Part shown: piece after piece, positions 1 through 7,457 of the stretch
Position numbering within the stretch: the stretch's first letter is position 1
Layout: each line of letters starts with the position of its first letter
Source: an uncultured Erysipelotrichaceae bacterium
GTDB taxonomy: Bacteria; Bacillota_I; Bacilli_A; RF39; UBA660
DNA: 21,681 bases
NCBI GenBank assembly: GCA_902783435.1
Contig: CACZQV010000077.1
Coordinates: 1-21,681, forward strand
Direction: 5' to 3'
Made by a program: the position numbers and the translations under genes
The notes under the pieces: model-generated
Told to the model about the DNA's origin: nothing
Databases searched by the model: none
What the model saw: only the letters and a program-made list of their open reading frames with translations

Positions 1-55
1 TGATTGTTTTATTTAACTTATTAAAATTCTTATCATACAAATCTTCTAATTCCAT
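1..55 (-). CDS. Partial gene, possibly a Nudix hydrolase (N-terminus only)
   Basis: Only the first 18 codons are inside the window; the gene runs off the left edge. They read MELEDLYDKNFNKLNKTI. The pattern of an acidic LYD followed by a short N-x-K-L turn and KTI resembles the start of IPP-isomerase-like Nudix hydrolases (LYDENGNKLGKT-type starts), but the Nudix box itself would lie outside the window. The ATG is two bases after the stop of the rRNA methyltransferase gene, and its ribosome site (GAAAGGAAG) lies in the last codons of that gene, so the two are probably co-transcribed. The coding call is reasonable; the family is a guess from few residues. Confidence 0.5.
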   Translation of the reverse strand, partial: MELEDLYDKNFNKLNKTI

Positions 56-57
56 AA

Positions 58-1251
58 TTACTTCCTTTCTAAAACTGAAATTGTTTCACAATGATATGTT
101 CTTGGAAACATATTAAATGGTTTTATATATTTAACTTTGTATGTATCAGATAAGTCTTTTATATCACGTGCTAGTGTCATTGGATCACATGATACATAAA
201 TTATTTCATTAGAATTAATTTTCTTTAAATATTCTTTAGTTTTATTATCTAATCCCGCTCTTGGTGGATCTACTATTACTAAATCAATATCAGTAAATTC
301 ATCTATTTTATTTTCTACTTTATCACAGATAAATTCTATATTATTTAGATTATTTAATTCTACATTCTTTTTAGCGTCTTCAATATTAGAAGAATTATAA
401 TCTATACCTATAACTTTATCTACATAATCTTTTATATATATCCCAATAGTTCCTGTACCACAATATAGATCTAATACTTTTTTATAATTTTTATCTCTAA
501 CATTAATTAATACTTCATTATATAATTCTTTAGTTAATGTATTATTTACTTGGAAGAATGAATTAATACTTTGATAATATTTTTTATTACCTATATTTGT
601 TTCTATTACTTTATTATTTGTTTGATATTTATTATTTAATATTAATACATCACATATATTTAATAATTCACTTGTACTTTTAATATTACCTATAATTGAT
701 ACCATTACTTTGGAATTATCATTAGATGTTTTTATAGTTACTTCTTCTATTCCATTATTAATATTATTTAATAAAGTTATTATTTCGTTTATTTTTGGGT
801 TTAACAATAAACATTCTTTTATAGGTATTATTTCATTAGTACCTTCTTTATATAAGCCTAATGAATTATCATTACCATGTAATACTACTTTATTACGATA
901 ATAGTTTCTATCATTATATACAATATTTTCTATTAGATCAGAATTAATATCTGCATATTTTTTCATAATATCTTTTATTTTATTTGTTTTAAATTTATTT
1001 TCATCGTTATAACATAAATGATTTAGAATACATCCACCACAAATAGAAGAATATGGACATTCTTCTTCTATTCTTAGAGGAGATTTTTCAATATATTTTA
1101 ATACTTTACCTTCTAGATATTTTGATTTATCTTTTATTATTTCTATATCTACTATTTCATTTGGAAGTGAGTTTTTAATAAAACATATCTTATTATTAAT
1201 ATAAGTAATACCTCTACCTAAATTGTCTAATTTTTCTATTTTTACTTCCAT
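58..1251 (-). CDS. rlmCD: 23S rRNA (uracil-5-)-methyltransferase, RlmD/RlmCD (RumA) family
   Basis: SAM-dependent enzyme of the TrmA/RumA family that makes 5-methyluridine in 23S rRNA; in Gram-positive bacteria one member (RlmCD) usually modifies both U747 and U1939. The protein has an N-terminal TRAM-like segment, then an iron-sulfur cysteine pattern C-x5-C-x2-C (ECPYSSICGGC) with a fourth Cys in PIKEC. The SAM-binding motif is LYCGTGTIG, followed by VDPPRAGL and the catalytic-Cys motif YVSCDPMTLARD; the C-terminal glutamate motif is YHCETISVL. A longer frame starts at 1269, but that ATG lies in the predicted -10 box (1268-1273), while an AGGTG ribosome site sits five bases before the ATG at 1251. 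The 1251 start gives 397 residues, normal for the family. The next gene follows after two bases. Family is clear; the exact target uridines cannot be read from sequence. Confidence 0.93.
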   Translation of the reverse strand: MEVKIEKLDNLGRGITYINNKICFIKNSLPNEIVDIEIIKDKSKYLEGKVLKYIEKSPLRIEEECPYSSICGGCILNHLCYNDENKFKTNKIKDIMKKYADINSDLIENIVYNDRNYYRNKVVLHGNDNSLGLYKEGTNEIIPIKECLLLNPKINEIITLLNNINNGIEEVTIKTSNDNSKVMVSIIGNIKSTSELLNICDVLILNNKYQTNNKVIETNIGNKKYYQSINSFFQVNNTLTKELYNEVLINVRDKNYKKVLDLYCGTGTIGIYIKDYVDKVIGIDYNSSNIEDAKKNVELNNLNNIEFICDKVENKIDEFTDIDLVIVDPPRAGLDNKTKEYLKKINSNEIIYVSCDPMTLARDIKDLSDTYKVKYIKPFNMFPRTYHCETISVLERK

Positions 1252-1267
1252 AAGACACCTCGTTATC

Positions 1268-1276
1268 ATTATATCA
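1268..1276 (-). promoter_or_regulatory. Extended -10 promoter of the rRNA methyltransferase gene
   Basis: On the minus strand this reads TGATATAAT, a perfect TGn extended -10 box. A -35 match at the usual spacing is poor (TTTTAA). Transcription would begin near 1261, leaving a leader of about 10 bases that consists mainly of the AGGTG ribosome site. The promoter is divergent from the GerA-like gene. Confidence 0.6.
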
Positions 1277-1281
1277 AATAA

Positions 1282-1311
1282 TACATAGATTTAAAATATT
1301 AAAACATACTA
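1282..1311 (+). promoter_or_regulatory. Candidate sigma-G-like promoter of the germination-protein gene
   Basis: ACATA (1283-1287), 17 bases, then CATACTA (1305-1311). This fits the published B. subtilis sigma-G pattern (gHATR, 17-18 bases, CATnHTA) at every strongly conserved position. The start site would fall near 1318, immediately at the GGTGA ribosome site, so the leader would be very short, as for other genes in this window. In AT-rich DNA such matches arise by chance, so this is tentative; what raises it is the identity of the downstream gene. Confidence 0.35.
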
Positions 1312-1326
1312 ATAATGGTGATTTAT

Positions 1327-2712
1327 ATGGAGATACTTGAAAAGGTTAGAAAAGATTTATATCCTTCTAATGATTATATATTTGATAGTATTAAGATTAA
1401 GAATAAAACTATTAATATTATTTATAATGAAGTATTAGTTGATTCTAAAAGTATAAATGAAACTATTTATTATAGACTTAGTAATTTAAAAGTATGGGAT
1501 TTAAATAATTTAAGTAATAAACTACCTAATTGTAATATTAAGAGTATTAAAGATAAAGATATTATTAATTATTTAAATAATGGATTTATAATTATTATTT
1601 ATAAAAATATATATGCTTGTGAAGTTAGAGCTAATTTAGATAGAGGTGTATCAAATGTTACTTCTGAGTTATCTTTATCGGGACCTAAAGATAGTTTTAG
1701 TGAAGTTTATAATACTAATTTAGGCCTTATTAGAAGAAGAATTAAGAGTAATAAATTAAAAGTAGAAAATAAAAGTATTGGGAGAATTACTAATACTAAA
1801 GTTGGGATATTATATATAGATGGTGTGGTGAAAATGGATTTAGTTAATCATATAAAGAAGAATTTAGATAAGATAGATATTGATGGAATAATTGATTCTA
1901 GTTATTTAAAGAATTCTTTAGAAAATAGATTTAATTTATTTCCTACTTTAATAGTTACTGAAAGACCTGATAAGTGTAGTATGGCTCTACTTGAAGGTAA
2001 GATAGTAATACTTGTAGATAATAGTCCTTATGCTTTAATTTTACCTAGTTTTTTTATTGATTTTTTTCATACTACTGATGATTATTTTCAAAAAGCATTT
2101 AATACTAGTTTTATTAGAATAATTAGATTATTAGCTTTTTTTATATCTATATTAACTCCAGCTATTTATATTTCTGTTACTACTAGGAATTATAATTTAG
2201 TACCTTTAGACTTATTAATGGTATTAAAAGCTGGGAGAACTTTTGTACCTTTTCCTGCGTATATTGAAGCATTATTTATGATTGTTTGTTTTGAAATACT
2301 TAAAGAAAGTGATTTACGTATGAGTAATAAAAGTGGATCGGCTATTTCTATACTTGGGGGTTTAATTTTAGGAGATGCGGCAGTAGCTGCGGGGATTGTT
2401 TCTCCTATTATGATTATAGTTATTGCGATATCTTCTATAGCTGGATTGATATTCACTTCTATTGAGCTTTCTAATGCCCTTAGAGACTATAAAATAATAA
2501 TCTTAATACTTTCTACTATATTTGGTATTTATGGAGTTATATTGGGTTTATTTATACTTATAATTAATTTAATTACTACTGAAACATTTGGATATAATTA
2601 TTTAGCTTTAGATAAACATGAAATACGTGATTCTATAATAAAAATAGATACTAAAACTAGGTATAGAAATAGTAAACTATCTAATAATATAATAAGAGGT
2701 AGATATAGATGA
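1327..2712 (+). CDS. Spore germination protein, GerA/SpoVAF family (A subunit)
   Basis: Homologue of the A subunit of GerA-type germinant receptors, inner-membrane complexes of dormant spores that sense nutrients; SpoVAF is a related member. From the ATG at 1327 it has 461 residues. Residues 1 to about 240 form the soluble N-terminal region with the hallmark SLSGPKDSFSE (116-126) and TERPDKCSMALLEGK (211-225). Residues about 265-415 hold four to five membrane segments, including the conserved ILGDAAVAAGIVSPIM (347-362). An in-frame ATG at 1315 exists, but GGTGA lies about five bases before the ATG at 1327, so the latter is preferred. The gene overlaps the small GerC-like gene by four bases (ATGA). 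A normal receptor locus also has gerB and a full gerC; gerB is absent here. Slightly short for the family but intact. Family certain; whether it acts as a receptor or a SpoVAF-like accessory is open. Confidence 0.92.
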   Translation: MEILEKVRKDLYPSNDYIFDSIKIKNKTINIIYNEVLVDSKSINETIYYRLSNLKVWDLNNLSNKLPNCNIKSIKDKDIINYLNNGFIIIIYKNIYACEVRANLDRGVSNVTSELSLSGPKDSFSEVYNTNLGLIRRRIKSNKLKVENKSIGRITNTKVGILYIDGVVKMDLVNHIKKNLDKIDIDGIIDSSYLKNSLENRFNLFPTLIVTERPDKCSMALLEGKIVILVDNSPYALILPSFFIDFFHTTDDYFQKAFNTSFIRIIRLLAFFISILTPAIYISVTTRNYNLVPLDLLMVLKAGRTFVPFPAYIEALFMIVCFEILKESDLRMSNKSGSAISILGGLILGDAAVAAGIVSPIMIIVIAISSIAGLIFTSIELSNALRDYKIIILILSTIFGIYGVILGLFILIINLITTETFGYNYLALDKHEIRDSIIKIDTKTRYRNSKLSNNIIRGRYR

Positions 2713-2966
2713 AAAAATATATTTTAATTATTATTATTTTATTATTATCTTTATTTATAAAAGTACCTAGTTATAGAGAATTAAATGATTTGAAAATAAT
2801 TAAAAGTATTGATTGTGATAAAGATTATTATTATTTAGAAGAAGTTATACCTATAAAGGATGATAATGGTATTGAATATGAGAAAAAGATTCATAAAGTA
2901 AAATATATTAGTAATAAGTATTTTATTAAGTATGCGAAGAATAAATGTATAAATAAAAAAGAATAG
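2709..2966 (+). CDS. Miniature GerC-like protein (85 aa, no lipobox cysteine)
   Basis: One N-terminal hydrophobic segment (residues 5-17, ILIIIILLLSLFI) is followed by VPSYRELNDLKIIKSIDC. GerC lipoproteins start with a signal peptide and a lipobox ending in Cys-Trp-Asp, then RELNDL-AIV-x-GIDKD. The RELNDL-x-II-x-x-I-x-x-DKD part is clearly similar, but the lipobox Cys-Trp-Asp is replaced by Val-Pro-Ser, so it should not be lipidated and would stay as a membrane-anchored peptide. It stops after 85 residues, while GerC is about 370. The last 40 residues are lysine-rich and match nothing I recognise. It overlaps the upstream gene by ATGA, has AGAGGT nine bases before its ATG, and ends in a hairpin terminator. 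It could be a functional mini-subunit or the remnant of a deleted gerB-gerC segment. Coding is likely; the GerC link rests on a short motif. Confidence 0.7.
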   Translation: MKKYILIIIILLLSLFIKVPSYRELNDLKIIKSIDCDKDYYYLEEVIPIKDDNGIEYEKKIHKVKYISNKYFIKYAKNKCINKKE

Positions 2967-2982
2967 ATTACTATTCTTTTTT
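2955..2982. terminator. Bidirectional terminator between converging genes
   Basis: Perfect 12-bp inverted repeat AAAAAAGAATAG / CTATTCTTTTTT with an ATTA loop. It has T runs in both directions and overlaps the end of the GerC-like gene; it lies just beyond the stop of the surface-protein gene on the other strand, so it can end both transcripts. Confidence 0.85.
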
Positions 2983-2983
2983 A

Positions 2984-4351
2984 TTATTTAAATATACTTT
3001 TGCTTACTGTAACTGTTGGACGTATTCCTTTTGATGTTGAATTACTAGTTCCGTCTATATAAATTCGTCCTGCAGGTGTTACACCCCATGCACCTGGATT
3101 TTGTGTTAGTGTTGATTGATCACATTGATCAGATGTTGGAGGTATACCAATGATTGCAGTTGATGTCCACCATCCAGTCATTGGTGTCATACAACTAGAT
3201 CCTTGAATATCACATTCATAAACTGCATTATCTTCATAACTACATCCATTAGTTTTACAATTAGCAGTATAATCATATAACCATGCATAGTGACTATTTC
3301 CTTCACCACTAGCAGCATCAGTTGTGTTTTTTGAATCAAAATATATATGTCCATTTTCATAATTGTCATATGTTGCAGATGTGTAATCAAAATTTATTCC
3401 TACAATACCTGCTACAGCATTAGCAGATAATATATATGGATTTAATGAATTATCCCAATCAGCTGATGCAGTATTTAATAATTGTTTTACTCTACTATAT
3501 GCAGTTGTACTACAAAAATCTGTATCTAGATTCCATTTTCCGTGAGCTACTACATTATGATCTAATAATGCAGTATATGTTGTACTATTTTCATTAATTA
3601 CATACCATTTCATACAACCATTTACTGAACCTGTATCACTTGGTTTATTAATTGGATAAGTAACATTTGATGCATTACATTTTTTTGTTAAATCAGATGG
3701 ATCAAAATATAATACACCTAATGTACCATTTTGTATTACACCTGTACTACTTGTTTGTTCTCCAATATCTTTTGTAGGACCATTTACTTCTTTATGTTGA
3801 ACGTATGGAAGATTTACTTCTATTGTAATTGGTTGTGGATTAGAAGGTAGTTCTTCTACACCACTTTTGAATTCTACTCTTATTTTATATGTTTGACTTT
3901 GTCCATGAGCTAAGACATCTCCTGTTGATGGAACAGTAGTACCATCATCATATGTTACTTTAAAATCCATATAACTAGGTAAAGTTGTATCTGTACCATT
4001 AGCTTTATATGTAATCCAGTTTTGACCTAATTCTAATGCACCATCTACACTACCTTCATTTATCGCATCTATTTCAAATTCATAGAAATCACCTGGTATT
4101 TCGAATTCTACATCAAAACTTACTGTATCTTTTGTAGATGTTGTTGTGCTAACTTCTGGTTCTTCTGCTGCTACACTACCAGTAGTTACATTAACACTTG
4201 TATCATCCCAATGAATATTCCATGTATTACTTTTAATATTTGCTGTACCATTAATAAATAATGTAGTACTTAAAAGTGCAAATCCTACTGTTACACCTAA
4301 TAGTAATATTACTAGTAACATTATTTTTCTGTGTTTTTTATTTTTTTTCAT
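2984..4351 (-). CDS. Exported cysteine-containing surface protein with N-terminal signal anchor
   Basis: 455 residues. A basic start (MKKNKKHRK) leads into one hydrophobic segment (10-33), then NGTANIKSNTWNIHWDD. This layout of short signal, small polar motif and beta-rich domain recalls TasA/camelysin-like proteins exported by SipW-type signal peptidases. Residues about 35-185 look like a beta-sandwich with many Thr, Ser and Val. Residues about 200-455 hold eight or so cysteines, probably disulfide-bonded, and end in GWWTSTAIIG and GIRPTVTVSKSIFK, which resembles the end of DUF6273-type, lectin-fold-like extracellular domains (WLRSP...GVRPAL). No LPxTG sorting signal or C-terminal anchor is visible. 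It has a strong AGGAGGAG ribosome site and its own promoter (4373-4401). Base composition is visibly less AT-rich than the neighbours, typical of adhesin-like genes. Export and surface location are well supported; the role is unknown. Confidence 0.75.
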   Translation of the reverse strand: MKKNKKHRKIMLLVILLLGVTVGFALLSTTLFINGTANIKSNTWNIHWDDTSVNVTTGSVAAEEPEVSTTTSTKDTVSFDVEFEIPGDFYEFEIDAINEGSVDGALELGQNWITYKANGTDTTLPSYMDFKVTYDDGTTVPSTGDVLAHGQSQTYKIRVEFKSGVEELPSNPQPITIEVNLPYVQHKEVNGPTKDIGEQTSSTGVIQNGTLGVLYFDPSDLTKKCNASNVTYPINKPSDTGSVNGCMKWYVINENSTTYTALLDHNVVAHGKWNLDTDFCSTTAYSRVKQLLNTASADWDNSLNPYILSANAVAGIVGINFDYTSATYDNYENGHIYFDSKNTTDAASGEGNSHYAWLYDYTANCKTNGCSYEDNAVYECDIQGSSCMTPMTGWWTSTAIIGIPPTSDQCDQSTLTQNPGAWGVTPAGRIYIDGTSNSTSKGIRPTVTVSKSIFK

Positions 4352-4372
4352 ATACTCCTCCTATTCTATATA

Positions 4373-4401
4373 ATTATAAAATAGTATTTGAATAAAATCA
4401 A
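4373..4401 (-). promoter_or_regulatory. Promoter of the surface-protein gene, inside the preceding terminator
   Basis: Minus strand TTGATT (4396-4401), 17 bases, TATAAT (4373-4378). The -35 box lies in the loop and arm of the terminator at 4378-4411. Predicted leader about 15 bases, containing AGGAGGAG. Confidence 0.6.
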
Positions 4402-4411
4402 ATACTATTTT
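4378..4411 (-). terminator. Terminator after the MBL-fold gene
   Basis: A 14-bp perfect inverted repeat (minus strand AAAATAGTATTTGA / TCAAATACTATTTT, six-base loop) overlaps the TAG stop of the MBL-fold gene. The T tract is short (TTTT then ATAATT), so strength is uncertain, but it closes the thioredoxin gene group. Confidence 0.75.
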
Positions 4412-5256
4412 TCTTTCTTTATATTTATATTACTACCATCTGAATATGCTATTATATTACCATTTAAGTCTGTTCTGAATATTTTTGTATTTATCTTTTC
4501 TAATTTTTGTAATGTTACATGATGTGGATGATGATAATCATTATCTTTTCCAACTTGTATTACTGCATAATCTGGTTTTACTTTATTAAGAAATTGTGCA
4601 CTTGATGCATCATTAGAACCGTGATGACTTACTTTTAATAAATCACTTTTTATATCTTTATCTAAGATATTTAATTCTACATTTTTAGTAGCGTCTCCTG
4701 TAAGTAAGAAACTATTATTTTTATATGTTACTTTTAATACAATAGATGTATCATTTAATTCATCACAGTTATCGGATATAGATATTACTTTTAATTTAGT
4801 ATCATTAAGTTTATATTCATCATCAATATTTGGTACTTCATAAGTAATATTTCTTTTATTTAATTCTTTTTTAGTAAGTGTATAACTAACATTATTAACT
4901 TCACAACTAGGCATTAAGAATCTATCTACTTTATAATTTCTAATTATTGTGGGCATTGTACCTATATGATCTTCATGAGCATGAGTACCTATTACATATT
5001 TAAATTCTTTTATACCTAAATCATTAATATACTTTAATAATTTATCTTTAAATTCATATTTACCAGTATCTATTAAAATATACTCACCATTACTATTAAT
5101 AATCATAGAATCTCCTTCATCTATATCTATAAAATGAATTGAGAAGTCTTTATTTACTAATTTTTTATTAGTAGTATTTGGTCTATTATAATAGAAAAAT
5201 ATACCTATTATTATTAATATTATTAGAATTATATCTCTAATTTTATATTTATTCAT
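4405..5256 (-). CDS. ComEC/Rec2-like metallo-beta-lactamase-fold hydrolase, stand-alone, membrane-anchored
   Basis: 283 residues: one N-terminal membrane segment (about 9-23), then an MBL-fold domain facing outside. Metal ligands are visible: HAHEDH at 92-97 (HxHxDH), TGDAT with Asp188, and SHHGS with His211/212. FIDIDEGDSMII and the closing YHHPHH-x4-L are the signatures of the C-terminal domain of the competence protein ComEC, here without the ComEC channel domain. Such stand-alone copies are common in Bacillota and are usually thought to be phosphodiesterases or nucleases; the substrate is not known. AAGGAG lies properly before the ATG. It is the last gene of the minus-strand group from thioredoxin onwards, eight bases after the S51 peptidase gene, and ends in a hairpin. 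Fold is certain, reaction inferred. Confidence 0.88.
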   Translation of the reverse strand: MNKYKIRDIILIILIIIGIFFYYNRPNTTNKKLVNKDFSIHFIDIDEGDSMIINSNGEYILIDTGKYEFKDKLLKYINDLGIKEFKYVIGTHAHEDHIGTMPTIIRNYKVDRFLMPSCEVNNVSYTLTKKELNKRNITYEVPNIDDEYKLNDTKLKVISISDNCDELNDTSIVLKVTYKNNSFLLTGDATKNVELNILDKDIKSDLLKVSHHGSNDASSAQFLNKVKPDYAVIQVGKDNDYHHPHHVTLQKLEKINTKIFRTDLNGNIIAYSDGSNINIKKEK

Positions 5257-5264
5257 AATACTCC

Positions 5265-5951
5265 TTAAGATAATTTTTCTTCTTTAGATTTAGTTACTAA
5301 ATAAACATTATTATTTTTAATAGATTTAATATATTCTATTTTATTATCTATTATTTTTAATGCAGTACCATTTTCTAATCCATATATTTCTTTATCTTTA
5401 ATAGAGTCTTGTAATTCTTTATCTTTTACAGGATTAGAATGAAAATGTGGACAAATACTTATATCAATGAATTTAAATCCTTTAATAAATTCATGTTTAT
5501 CACTTTCTCCTCTAAAGATTAATGAATCAGAAAATCCTTCCTTTGATAACATTATAGCTCCAGCAGACATACCAGCCATTACACAACCTCTATTATAAGC
5601 ATCTTTTAATAGTTTATCTATTTCATATTCTTTAATATCATTAATTAGTTTAACTGTATCTCCTCCACATATATAGATAATATCTGCCCTAGCTATTTTA
5701 TCTTTTACTATATCTGGATTATTAATAATATTTTTCTTTTTTAAATACTCAGTAGTACATCCTAATTCTTTATATATTTTTTTCATAGTATCATAGTAAG
5801 AATCAGAATGAGATGAAGCTAATCCTATAAATAAAAATATTGGATTTTCTTTTTCTGTCATTTTTACTACTTCTTCATCTATTTCTTTAGTTTCATAAGT
5901 AGTTAGTCCACGACCAGTGTCGCCTCCACCTATTAACATTAGTTTTTTCAT
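5265..5951 (-). CDS. Peptidase S51 family protein (peptidase E / cyanophycinase-like)
   Basis: 228 residues from the ATG at 5951. The fold is that of dipeptidase E, a class-I glutamine-amidotransferase-like serine hydrolase that cleaves Asp-X dipeptides or related acidic peptides in the cytosol. Evidence: MKKLMLIGGGDTGRG at the start, ICGGDTVKL in the middle (95-102), nucleophile elbow MAGMSAGA with Ser129, and CPHFHSN with His169 and His171. A GTG nine bases upstream (5960) could extend the frame, but the GAGGTG ribosome site would then be inside the gene; the ATG has that site at a normal distance. The start is one base after the DUF4186 stop, so the genes are tightly coupled. Family is clear; the peptide substrate is not. 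Confidence 0.88.
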   Translation of the reverse strand: MKKLMLIGGGDTGRGLTTYETKEIDEEVVKMTEKENPIFLFIGLASSHSDSYYDTMKKIYKELGCTTEYLKKKNIINNPDIVKDKIARADIIYICGGDTVKLINDIKEYEIDKLLKDAYNRGCVMAGMSAGAIMLSKEGFSDSLIFRGESDKHEFIKGFKFIDISICPHFHSNPVKDKELQDSIKDKEIYGLENGTALKIIDNKIEYIKSIKNNNVYLVTKSKEEKLS

Positions 5952-5952
5952 A

Positions 5953-6336
5953 TTATTCACCTCTTGTTTTTAATTCTTTATTTATCCATTCTAATATTAA
6001 TGCTTTAATAAATTTCTTTTCTTTTATATTTAATTCTTTATCTTTAGGTATTTTATACCATTTCTCTATACATCCTCTACAACAAGTCGCAGTAGCATGT
6101 TGCGCAATAAAAGTAGGATGTCCTTTCATTGGAGTTTGTTTTCCATCATTTGAAAGTAATTTAGATAAATTCTTTTCTATAAAATCTTCTGTATGAGATT
6201 CTATAGTATTCATTCCTTTATCATTAATATAATCAATCATATATTTTCTAAGGTGAAAACTACTTCTAAATTTTGATTTAGATAAAGAATTTAATTTATT
6301 ATTAATATAATTTCTTTGTATATTATTTAATTCCAT
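5953..6336 (-). CDS. DUF4186 family protein
   Basis: 127 residues, cytosolic. It matches the DUF4186 pattern as I know it: KFRSSFHL near the N-terminus (22-29), NDGKQTPMKGHP, then FIAQHATATCCRGCIEKW, and a C-terminal helix. The two adjacent cysteines plus a third two residues later, near two histidines, suggest metal or iron-sulfur binding, but no function has been established to my knowledge. It starts four bases after the hydrolase gene with AAGAGTGA as ribosome site, and is followed after one base by the S51 peptidase. Its place in a thioredoxin gene group makes a redox link for the cysteines tempting but unproven. Confidence 0.85.
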   Translation of the reverse strand: MELNNIQRNYINNKLNSLSKSKFRSSFHLRKYMIDYINDKGMNTIESHTEDFIEKNLSKLLSNDGKQTPMKGHPTFIAQHATATCCRGCIEKWYKIPKDKELNIKEKKFIKALILEWINKELKTRGE

Positions 6337-6340
6337 ACAA

Positions 6341-7447
6341 TCACTCTTTATTAAATTTAAATATATTGTTTATCCAATCTTTAAATTCTTCTTTTTTAGT
6401 ATTTGTAGCTGCCTTTATTAATACATTTATAAAATCTAATAATATTGTTTTATCATTACCTTTAATATCTTTAGTTTCATAAATAATATTTAATAGTTTA
6501 GAAGTATTTTCTTTTATATCTAATAAGCTTTCTACTTCAGCTCTTTCAAAAACACCCATTAAGTTATTAATAAATTGTTTTTTATCTTCATCGTTATATC
6601 TATAAAACCAGTTTCTTAATTCATTTTGTATTTCTGTTGAGAGAGGACTTAATTCTGTTTCTATGAAGTGATCATCTTCTACTTCCCAAAATAGTGCATC
6701 GTGGGATAATATACTTTTATATTTACATTTAACAACTTTATTGTTGGATGTACGTAAAAATAAGCCTACAAATGAATAACTAGGTATTATATGTATATAT
6801 TTATTTTTAATTTTATTATATTTTTTTGAATTAAATTGTTTATCAAGTAAACCTGGACCATCTCCACTATAAACATACTTTATTTTACTTCTTACAAAAA
6901 TATTAGAATACATAGAAGATACTAAAGCAAGATTACCTCCTTTAGAATGTCCTCCTACTATTAATTTCTTTGTGGTAAATGTAAAATGTTTATTTAAGTA
7001 TTTGATAGCTAATTTATGAGATTCAGTAGGAAATTTATATCCAAAAACAAAATCTTCTTTCCAACTGCTCATTAATTCATCAGTACCTTCAAAAGATACA
7101 TATAGATGATTTTTCATATATTCAATAGTCATCGCACCAAATTGTATTTCTTTATTACCAATATATTCGTAATTAGATATAATACAATTTTTATATCTTT
7201 TTACATCTTTTAAGTATTTTATTAATTTATTTGCTTCTCTTACAGCAATTATATTTTTATCTTTTTCTTTATGAATACCAATATGTATTCTTCCTATTTC
7301 ATTTATAGTTAATTTATTTTTTTCGTCAAATATTCCAGTATAGTCTGCATATGATAACATAGCAAATATAATACTATCTACTTCATTTAATTCTTTTTCT
7401 TCAAAAGAATATATACCATAATTATCTATATATTCATATACTGTCAT
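6341..7447 (-). CDS. DUF2974 (Mbeg1-like) alpha/beta hydrolase, lipase-like
   Basis: 368 residues, no signal peptide or membrane segment. The serine-hydrolase elbow IVGGHSKGGNLAL places the nucleophile at Ser168 (G-x-S-x-G); an Asp in YSGDGPG (Asp196) and a His in LSHDALFWEVEDDHF are good candidates for the rest of the triad. VSFEGTDELMSSWKEDF is the oxyanion-side motif of lipase class 3-like proteins, and the whole agrees with DUF2974, often annotated as Mbeg1-like lipase. Expected to act in the cytosol on an acyl ester; the substrate is unknown. Ribosome site AGAGGTG. It lies ten bases after trxB and four before the DUF4186 gene. Confidence 0.85.
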   Translation of the reverse strand: MTVYEYIDNYGIYSFEEKELNEVDSIIFAMLSYADYTGIFDEKNKLTINEIGRIHIGIHKEKDKNIIAVREANKLIKYLKDVKRYKNCIISNYEYIGNKEIQFGAMTIEYMKNHLYVSFEGTDELMSSWKEDFVFGYKFPTESHKLAIKYLNKHFTFTTKKLIVGGHSKGGNLALVSSMYSNIFVRSKIKYVYSGDGPGLLDKQFNSKKYNKIKNKYIHIIPSYSFVGLFLRTSNNKVVKCKYKSILSHDALFWEVEDDHFIETELSPLSTEIQNELRNWFYRYNDEDKKQFINNLMGVFERAEVESLLDIKENTSKLLNIIYETKDIKGNDKTILLDFINVLIKAATNTKKEEFKDWINNIFKFNKE

Positions 7448-7457
7448 AAATACACCT

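Noticed and set aside
58..1269. Longer methyltransferase start at 1269
   Set aside because: That ATG lies in the predicted -10 box, and the AGGTG ribosome site would then be inside the gene; 1251 is preferred.
2190..2456. Minus-strand open frame inside the GerA-like gene
   Set aside because: Antisense shadow of the membrane segments of a clear GerA-family protein.
2709..2966. Lipoprotein (full GerC) call for the small gene
   Set aside because: No cysteine follows the hydrophobic segment and the protein is far too short, so only a GerC-like N-terminal motif can be claimed.
3187..3390. Second minus-strand frame inside the surface-protein gene
   Set aside because: Out-of-frame shadow with no ribosome site and no recognisable protein.
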